A stretch of 64,000 nucleotides of DNA, taken from Humibacillus xanthopallidus (GTDB lineage: Bacteria; Actinomycetota; Actinomycetes; Actinomycetales; Dermatophilaceae). The notes beneath the pieces were generated by a model. The model was not told the origin of the DNA. It worked only from the letters and a program-made list of their open reading frames with translations, and ran no database searches. This document shows positions 58,654 to 64,000 of the stretch, piece after piece. A program made the translations under genes and the position numbers. Location: assembly GCF_006717145.1 (NCBI RefSeq), contig NZ_VFQF01000001.1:930001-994000 (forward strand). Direction: 5' to 3'. The stretch's first letter is position 1. The number at the start of each line of letters is the position of its first letter.

Positions 58654-59427
58654 TCAGCCGAGGACCGAGCCGCCCCCGTCGATGACGAGGTGGGCGCCGC
58701 TCACCCAGGACGACTCGTCCGAGGCGAGGTAGACGGCGGCGTTGACGATGTCCTCCGGTCGCCCGTGGCGGCCGAGGGGAATGCGGTCGAGCACGATGCG
58801 GCGCAGCCGCTCGGGCGGGTCGACGAGCATCGGTGCCGTGTTGGGCGTCTCGACGAGCCCCGGGCTGATGACATTCGCCCGTATGCCGTGGGGCCCGCCC
58901 TCGACGACGAGCTGGAGCGTGAGCGCGATGACGCCGCCCTTGGCGGCACTGTGCGCGTTCTGCGCCATGAACTCGACGCCCCGGGTCGCTGCGATGGAGC
59001 CGACGTTGATGATCGAGCCCCCGCCGTGGCGCCTGAGGTGTGGCCACGCAGCCCGAACCGTGTAGTAGACGAGGTCGAGCTCGTTGCGCATGGTGAAGTC
59101 CCAGTCGGCGACCGTGAGCTCGTCGAGGGCGCCGAAGCGCTGGGTGGACGCGTTGTTGTAGAGCACGTCGATGCCGTCGTGGACGGCGACGGCGGCATCG
59201 ACCCAGTCGCGGGCCGCGTCGGAGTCACCGAGGTCGACCCCGCCCACGACGGTGATCGAGCCCCCCTGCGACCGCACGAGGTGCTCGGTGCGAGCGGCTG
59301 ACTCGCGGTCGAGGTCGCAGCCGACGACGCGAGCCCCCTCCGCCGCGAAGCGAGCCGCCGCGACGGCCCCGATGCCGCCGCCGACGCCGGTGACCAGGGC
59401 GACCTTGCCCTCGAGCCGCCCGCTCAC
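58654..59427 (-). CDS. SDR oxidoreductase with HxxxK instead of YxxxK
   Basis: 257 residues from GTG 59427, GTGA overlap with the upstream VOC gene. TGVGGGIG (residues 13-20), NNASTQRFG, VGSIAATRG (Ser144), and NAHSAAKGGVIALT with His159 at the catalytic Tyr position and Lys163. Otherwise normal length and fold. It is most similar in this window to the SDR at 53838. Role in the pathway is unclear. Confidence 0.9.
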   Translation of the reverse strand: MSGRLEGKVALVTGVGGGIGAVAAARFAAEGARVVGCDLDRESAARTEHLVRSQGGSITVVGGVDLGDSDAARDWVDAAVAVHDGIDVLYNNASTQRFGALDELTVADWDFTMRNELDLVYYTVRAAWPHLRRHGGGSIINVGSIAATRGVEFMAQNAHSAAKGGVIALTLQLVVEGGPHGIRANVISPGLVETPNTAPMLVDPPERLRRIVLDRIPLGRHGRPEDIVNAAVYLASDESSWVSGAHLVIDGGGSVLG

Positions 59428-59843
59428 GACGACGCCCTCGCAGCGGTCCGGTCGAGCAGCTCGACGAGGTTGCCCTCGGGGTCGGCGACGTAGGCCATCC
59501 GCACGCCCGGCTCCGGGGAGGGACGCGGCGACATCCGCTCGGAGGCGCCGAGGGTGAGCAGCCGGCCGTATGCGGCGTCGACGTCCGACACGTCGAGGGC
59601 GAGGTGCCCGTAGCCGTGCGTGAGCGCGGCGTCGACGGGGCTGCTGGCCTGCAGGCCAGGATGGCTGCCCGCCCGGCTGAGCAGCTCGATGCGGTAGCCG
59701 TCACCGCGCAACATCACCCCACGGAAGTCGACCTCGGGGAGCGCGAACTCGAACTCCGGTGCGAGCCCGAGCGCGGCGGCATACCACTGCGTCATGGCGT
59801 CGAGGTCAGCGACGGTGAGGCCGACGTGGTCGAGGGTGCTCAC
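59424..59843 (-). CDS. small VOC (glyoxalase-fold) protein
   Basis: 139 residues from GTG 59843, GTGA overlap with the aldehyde dehydrogenase. One VOC module pair: LDHVGLTVADLDAMTQWYAAALGL and HGYGHLALDVSDVDAAYGRLLTLGA, ending MAYVADPEGNLVELLDR with a metal-type Glu. It could be an epimerase, isomerase or lyase. It is distinct from the two-module dioxygenase at 57668. Confidence 0.88.
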   Translation of the reverse strand: MSTLDHVGLTVADLDAMTQWYAAALGLAPEFEFALPEVDFRGVMLRGDGYRIELLSRAGSHPGLQASSPVDAALTHGYGHLALDVSDVDAAYGRLLTLGASERMSPRPSPEPGVRMAYVADPEGNLVELLDRTAARASS

Positions 59844-61327
59844 GCGACCACCACCGTGCGCACGTTGGTGAACTCGCGCACACCCTCGGCGGAGAGCTCG
59901 CGGCCGTAGCCGCTGCGGCCGATGCCGCCGAAGGGCAGCCGGGGGTCCGACGCCACGACGGTGTTGACGAAAAGGGCTCCCGAGCGGATGCGGCGGCCGA
60001 TGGCGAGCGCGTGCCCGGCCTCGCCCCAGACCGAGGCGCCGAGACCGAAGTCGGTGCCGTTGGCGAGGGCGACCGCGTGGTCGTCGTCGCGGGCCCGGAT
60101 GACCGCGGCCACCGGGCCGAACGTCTCCTCCGTGAAGGCGGCCATGCCTGGGAGGACGTGGTCGAGCACCGTCGGCTCGACGTAGCACCCAGGCCCGTCG
60201 ACAGCACGGCCGCCGGTCACGAGCCGCGCACCCGCGGCGACCGTTTCGTCGACCTGGCGCAGCACCCCGGCGCGCAGGTCGGGACGGGCCATGGGGCCGA
60301 CCGTCGTCGCGTCGTCGGAGGGGTCGCCGAGCACGAGGAGCGCGACCTGCTCGACGAGGTGCTCGACAAAGGCATCGGCGACCTCGTCGACGACGACGAA
60401 GCGCTTCGCGGAGACGCAGCTCTGGCCGTTGTTGCCGAAGCGGCTGCGGGCGGCACCCTCGGCCGCCGAGCGCACGTCGGCATCGGCTAGCACGACGAAC
60501 GGGTCGGAGCCGCCGAGCTCGAGCACGGACTTCTTGAGGGAGGCGCCGGCCACGGAGGCCACGGCTGCACCGGCTCGCTCGCTGCCGGTCAGGGTGACGG
60601 CGGCGACCCGTGGGTCGGTCACCACTGCGGGGGTGACGACGGGCACCTGCTCGCCGGTGAGGACGAGGGAGCGCAGGAGGCCGGTCGGCGCCCCGGTCGC
60701 TGCGCTCGCGTCGGCGAAGAGCTGCTCGATGGCCAGCGCGCAGCCCGTGACGTCGGGGCTGTGCTTGAGCAGCCCCGCGTTGCCGGCGACGAGTGCCGCA
60801 CTGGCGAAGCGGAGCACCTGCCAGAAGGGGAAGTTCCACGGCATGACGGCGAAGACGACGCCCAGCGGCTCGTAGGACACCCAGGCGGCGGATCCGGTCG
60901 ATTCGGCCGGCTGGTCGGCGAGCCACTGGTTCGCTCGTTCCGCGACGACGTCGCAGTTCCAGGCGCACTTGTCGATCTCGGCACGCGCCTCGCGCAGGGG
61001 CTTGCCCATCTCGGCCGTCATGAGCCGGGCGTAGGCCTCGCGACGTTCCCGCAGCAGGGTCCCCACCGCGCGGAGCAGGTCGCAGCGCAGCTCGAGCGGG
61101 GTCTCGCGCCAGACCTCGGCGGCGGCGGCCGTCGCGGCGAGACACTCCTCCACCCCCGCCGCGTCGTGCGCGGGGTAGCGGCGCAGGACCGCACCGGTCG
61201 CGGGGTTCGTCGTGACGACCTCGGCCCGGGTCTGGATCCGGCTGGCGGACTGGGTGGCGGACTGGGTGGCGGGCTGGGTGGGTGCGGACTGGGTGGGGGA
61301 CTGGGTGACGGACTCGGTGGTCGTCAT
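59840..61327 (-). CDS. aldehyde dehydrogenase, semialdehyde type
   Basis: 495 residues from ATG 61327, overlapping the upstream FAH stop as ATGA. After a repeat-rich leader (TQSPTQS, TQPATQSATQSAS; encoded by GCGGACTGGGTG-like repeats at about 61244-61320) the ALDH fold is complete: VMPWNFPFWQVLRF, LTGSERAG, LELGGSDPF with catalytic Glu, NNGQSC with catalytic Cys, TEETFGPVA, PFGGIGRSGYGREL. It probably oxidises a muconate-type or succinate-type semialdehyde with NAD(P)+. Confidence 0.93.
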   Translation of the reverse strand: MTTTESVTQSPTQSAPTQPATQSATQSASRIQTRAEVVTTNPATGAVLRRYPAHDAAGVEECLAATAAAAEVWRETPLELRCDLLRAVGTLLRERREAYARLMTAEMGKPLREARAEIDKCAWNCDVVAERANQWLADQPAESTGSAAWVSYEPLGVVFAVMPWNFPFWQVLRFASAALVAGNAGLLKHSPDVTGCALAIEQLFADASAATGAPTGLLRSLVLTGEQVPVVTPAVVTDPRVAAVTLTGSERAGAAVASVAGASLKKSVLELGGSDPFVVLADADVRSAAEGAARSRFGNNGQSCVSAKRFVVVDEVADAFVEHLVEQVALLVLGDPSDDATTVGPMARPDLRAGVLRQVDETVAAGARLVTGGRAVDGPGCYVEPTVLDHVLPGMAAFTEETFGPVAAVIRARDDDHAVALANGTDFGLGASVWGEAGHALAIGRRIRSGALFVNTVVASDPRLPFGGIGRSGYGRELSAEGVREFTNVRTVVVA

Positions 61328-62310
61328 GCCGGCACCTCCTGGCTCACCCGACGACGCGCTCGGGGTGCCGGGGGGACGACCTCGGTGGGCGCCACGATCC
61401 GGTTGCGCACCGACCCGATGCCCTCGATGACCATCTCGACCTCGTCGCCGACCTGGAGCGGCCGTGGCTCGAGCCGGCCCGTGCGTCCCCACGACTCGGC
61501 GAGCGATCCGGAGGCGCAGGTCCCCGACGCGAGCACCTCACCGGCCTTGACCCACGAGGCGCGCGACGCATGCGAGACGAGCTGCTCGAAGGACCAGCCC
61601 ATGTGGCCGGAACGGTCGGCGCCGACCTCCTCGCCGTTGACCCGCACCGACATGCCGAGGTCGAGGAAGCCGTCGGCGTCACGCAGGTGCTCGACCTCGT
61701 CGGGGGTGACGACCCACGGTCCGATCGTCGTCGCGAAGTCCTTGCCCTTGCTCGGGCCGAGCTTGAGCGACATCTCGCGGCCCTGGACGTCGCGGGCCGA
61801 CCAGTCGTTCATGACGCAGTAGCCCCCGATCGCGGAACGGGCCTGCTCGGGCGTCTCGTTGCGCACGTCACGACAGACGACGGCCGCGAGCTCGAGCTCG
61901 AAGTCGAGCCGCTCCGTCTCGGGTGGGTACTCCACGTCGTCGTGGGCCCCGTGGACGGCGTGCGGCGCCATGAAGAGGAAGACCGGGGCGGCGTACCAGG
62001 CATCCGGCACGCCCACGTGGCCCATGCCCCTCTCCATCCCGTCGACGTGGGCCTCGAAGGTGAGGAAGTCGCGCATCGCGACGGGGTAGACGGGTGGCAG
62101 GAGCACGACGTCGTCCGAGCGGAGACCGTCGGCAGCGGCAGCCTCGTCGGCGGCAGCCTCCCGCTCGTCGGCGTCGGCAGCGAGCAGCCCGACGAGATCG
62201 GCGCCCGGGGCGAACGGGTGCAGCCACCAGTCCCGGCCGTCGCCGACGACCAGCCCGACCCGCCGGGTGTCCGGCCGGTCGTCCCGGAGGCGGAAGGAGG
62301 CGAGACGCAT
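61324..62310 (-). CDS. fumarylacetoacetate hydrolase (FAH) family protein
   Basis: 328 residues from ATG 62310, 3 nt after the ABM gene's stop. FAH core: DFELELAAVVCRDVRNE, GGYCVMNDWSARDVQGREMSLKLGPSKGKDFATTIGPWVVTPDE, and ASGTCASGSLAESWG. It is close in pattern to the FAH at 55958 but longer at the N-terminus. Likely hydratase, isomerase or hydrolase on a ring-cleavage product. Confidence 0.92.
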   Translation of the reverse strand: MRLASFRLRDDRPDTRRVGLVVGDGRDWWLHPFAPGADLVGLLAADADEREAAADEAAAADGLRSDDVVLLPPVYPVAMRDFLTFEAHVDGMERGMGHVGVPDAWYAAPVFLFMAPHAVHGAHDDVEYPPETERLDFELELAAVVCRDVRNETPEQARSAIGGYCVMNDWSARDVQGREMSLKLGPSKGKDFATTIGPWVVTPDEVEHLRDADGFLDLGMSVRVNGEEVGADRSGHMGWSFEQLVSHASRASWVKAGEVLASGTCASGSLAESWGRTGRLEPRPLQVGDEVEMVIEGIGSVRNRIVAPTEVVPPAPRARRRVSQEVPA

Positions 62311-62313
62311 CGG

Positions 62314-62604
62314 TCAGCCGAGCGTCTCGTAGAAGGCACGCTCACGTCCGGCGAGCACGGGGATGGCCTGGCCGTGGCCGAACTCGGCGAAGTGCTCCGA
62401 CGCGCCGTGGGCCGCGTAGGCCGCCTCGTCGGCGTACACCTCGAAGAGCCGGAAGACCGACGGCTCGGCCGGGTCCTGGTAGGCCTGGTAGAAGAGGTTG
62501 CCCGGCTCCTCGCGTGAGGGCGGGGTGAGCTTCTCGATCGCGTCGAGGACCACCTGCTCCTGGCCGGGCTGGGCGGTCCAGACGGCAGTGACGACGTAGG
62601 GCAT
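62314..62604 (-). CDS. ABM-domain (quinol monooxygenase-like) protein
   Basis: 96 residues from ATG 62604. Dimeric alpha/beta-barrel pattern: VTAVWTAQPGQEQVVLDAIEKLTPPSREEPGNLFYQAYQDPAEPSVFRLFEVYADEAAYAAHGASEHF. It is the first gene of the operon. Such proteins oxidise quinols or hydroxynaphthoquinones without cofactor, or act as small binding proteins. Confidence 0.88.
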   Translation of the reverse strand: MPYVVTAVWTAQPGQEQVVLDAIEKLTPPSREEPGNLFYQAYQDPAEPSVFRLFEVYADEAAYAAHGASEHFAEFGHGQAIPVLAGRERAFYETLG

Positions 62605-62791
62605 CGGGAACTCCTGACATGGGGGACGAACCGGTCGACGCCCACGCTAGGTCTGGCGGTGACACCGGGGGAAAGCACCGACACGGATGCCACCTATCAG
62701 CGCGACGAGGGTTCCCCCAGAAGGCCGCCCGCTGTTTCCTGTGACCACCACCCGGGCGGACCGACCGCCGCGAGATCCAGGAGAAACAACG
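62605..62791. promoter_or_regulatory. divergent promoter region of catabolic operon and ABC importer
   Basis: 187 nt between the ABM start (62604) and the binding protein start (62792), so both operons must start here. I see no convincing palindrome and no regulator gene adjacent. Confidence 0.6.
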
Positions 62792-63784
62792 ATGTCTCAC
62801 CACTCGACCCTCGGCCGGGCAGCCATCGCGGCCGTCGCTGGCGGCAGCCTCGTCCTCCTCGCTGCCTGCGGCTCCGGCGGCACCCAGCCCGCCGCCGCCG
62901 AAGGCGCCGCCGCCGCAACCGGCTCATCCAACAAGACGATCGTCTTCTCGCCCCTGGCGCTGAAGATCCCGGCCATGAAGGGCCTGTCGGAGGGCGTCAC
63001 CGCCTACGGCAAGAGCAAGGGCTACGAGGTGCTCGTCCAGGACCCCGACCTCAACCCGCAGAAGCAGGTCACCGACCTTCAGAGCGTCATCGAGTCAGGC
63101 CGCGCGGCCGGCGCCTGGGTCATCGCCGTGCAGCCGTCGTCGCTCAAGCAGCTCGTCACGGACGCGCAGGCGAAGAAGGTGCCGCTCATCCTCAACGGCG
63201 TCCCCGCCGACTACGGCATGGCCGGCCTCGAGCCGCTCGTGTCGTTCTCGACGATCGACTACGCGGCACAGGGCAAGGCACTCGGCGAGGAGCTCGGCAA
63301 CTGCGTCAACGAGAAGCTCGGGGGCAAGGCCAGCGTCCTGTTCACCGAGAGCGGGCCCGGCACCGCGGGCAAGGCCGAGCTCGAGGGTGCAGCCAAGACC
63401 GCTCTGGCCGCGACGGCCCCGAACGCCAAGATCGTCGCCACCGTCGTCGTCAAGGACCGGCAGGGCATGCAGACCGACACGGGGGCGGTGCTGCAGGGCA
63501 ACCCCGACATCACGGCCGTCATGGGTCAGAACGACGAGGGCGCCCTGGGGGCCCTGGGGGCCTTCGCGGCGGCCGGCAAGGAGCTGCCCTGCGTCACCGA
63601 GGCCGGCGGCAACGACGAGGTGCTCGCAGCCGTGAAGTCCGGCAAGATCTACGCGGTCGTCGCGCTCCAGTTCGCGCAGGACATGGTGCAGTCGTTCGAC
63701 ACCCTCACCGCGATGATCGCCGACCCGACGAAGACCGGCGTGCAGCTCACCGTGCCCCAGAAGGTCATCAAGGCGGGGATGTGA
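62792..63784 (+). CDS. ribose-type ABC transporter substrate-binding lipoprotein
   Basis: 330 residues from ATG 62792, CAGGAG upstream. Signal peptide with lipobox LLAAC (Cys26). The mature part is a Peripla_BP_4-like fold (LALKIPAMKGLSEGVTAYGKSKGYEVLVQDPDLNPQKQVTDLQSVIESGRAAGAWVIAVQPSS...IYAVVALQFAQDMVQ). It should bind a sugar or, given the divergent operon, an aromatic glycoside outside the membrane and pass it to the permease that follows. Confidence 0.9.
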   Translation: MSHHSTLGRAAIAAVAGGSLVLLAACGSGGTQPAAAEGAAAATGSSNKTIVFSPLALKIPAMKGLSEGVTAYGKSKGYEVLVQDPDLNPQKQVTDLQSVIESGRAAGAWVIAVQPSSLKQLVTDAQAKKVPLILNGVPADYGMAGLEPLVSFSTIDYAAQGKALGEELGNCVNEKLGGKASVLFTESGPGTAGKAELEGAAKTALAATAPNAKIVATVVVKDRQGMQTDTGAVLQGNPDITAVMGQNDEGALGALGAFAAAGKELPCVTEAGGNDEVLAAVKSGKIYAVVALQFAQDMVQSFDTLTAMIADPTKTGVQLTVPQKVIKAGM

Positions 63785-63789
63785 GCACC

Positions 63790-64000
63790 ATGTCGACCAC
63801 CCGGGCTCCCGCGTCGGGGGCAACCCCTTCGGCCGCCCCCGACGCGGCGGCAGTCCCCGGCAGCCACGACATGCCCCGCACAGTGGCGGTCCTGGTCTTC
63901 CTGCGCGATCGCGGCATCTTCCTGCTCTGGGGGATCCTCCTACTCGTCTTCTCCTTCTGGTGCGCCCCCTATTTCGCGACGCTCGACAACGCGCTCCTCG
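63790..64000 (+). CDS. ABC transporter permease, N-terminus only
   Basis: 70 residues are visible from ATG 63790 (in-frame GTG 63781 overlaps the previous stop). A polar leader is followed by FLRDRGIFLLWGILLLVFSFWCAPYFATLDN, as in RbsC-type BPD_transp_2 permeases. The remainder, and the ATPase, lie beyond the window. Confidence 0.8.
   Translation, partial: MSTTRAPASGATPSAAPDAAAVPGSHDMPRTVAVLVFLRDRGIFLLWGILLLVFSFWCAPYFATLDNALL

Noticed and set aside
1-64000. CRISPR array
   Set aside because: No evenly spaced direct repeats with unique spacers were seen; the only tandem repeats are those at 51881 and 61244.

Overview
The window is high-GC actinobacterial DNA: GTG starts are frequent, genes often overlap by 4 nt (ATGA/GTGA), and several family combinations are actinomycete-like (DUF6325, DUF6069, PGPGW membrane protein, LAL-type LuxR regulators, stand-alone LigD polymerase domain). 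The gene set fits a soil or water member of the Intrasporangiaceae or a related Micrococcales group, but that placement is inference. Positions 1 to about 3460 use visibly more A/T-rich codons than the rest and look acquired.

Layout. (1) 1-3460: right end of an integrative element. It holds a SIR2-domain protein (N-terminal NADase-like domain, 3' end outside the window), a tyrosine integrase, and a tRNA 3'-end-like attachment site followed by a terminator that belongs to the chromosome. (2) 3820-13249: a GAP-family membrane protein, a three-gene operon (DUF1254 / AI-2E exporter-like / DUF1254-DUF1214), two DUF1269-type proteins flanking a large LAL regulator with a damaged P-loop, and small hypothetical genes. 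(3) 13250-26998: a gene remnant, acyltransferase plus type-B esterase, a deazaflavin-dependent reductase-like protein, two oxidoreductases divergent from a TetR regulator over twin operators, a CoA-binding protein, a SulP transporter, an MFS exporter and a ThrE-type exporter. (4) 27073-31456: an aspartate:alanine-exchanger-type transporter, an M20 dipeptidase and a Dcu-type C4-dicarboxylate transporter, which together suggest amino-acid/dicarboxylate exchange. (5) 31491-40241: an envelope/stress-like island with a lipoprotein, two SHOCT proteins, DUF6325, two more LAL regulators and three very small related proteins, plus tRNA-Gly. (6) 40299-47314: LigD polymerase domain, a membrane-anchored CHAT (caspase-like) protein with a C-terminal propeller, glutathione peroxidase, PabB, PabC, a PGPGW protein and tRNA-Val. 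(7) 47476-51856: a conjugation coupling-protein remnant, then a two-gene operon of a His/Cys-rich protein and a zinc-dependent phospholipase C-like protein. (8) 52250-62604: an eleven-gene minus-strand catabolic operon with an extradiol dioxygenase, C-C hydrolase, two FAH proteins, aldehyde dehydrogenase, three SDRs, VOC, ABM and a DUF2218-GH1 beta-glucosidase fusion. It is divergent from a ribose-type ABC importer (62792 onward).

How it works together. Two groupings stand out. First, three LAL regulators, DUF1269/DUF6325 proteins, SHOCT proteins and tiny ACT-like proteins are interleaved with seven copies of a GTCACCC...GGGTGAC palindrome. This suggests one regulon that has spread across about 32 kb. 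Second, the 52-64 kb block reads as a complete route for an aromatic compound, probably a glycoside: import, deglycosylation, dehydrogenation, meta ring cleavage, C-C bond hydrolysis and aldehyde oxidation. The SIR2 gene on the integrative element is a good anti-phage candidate.
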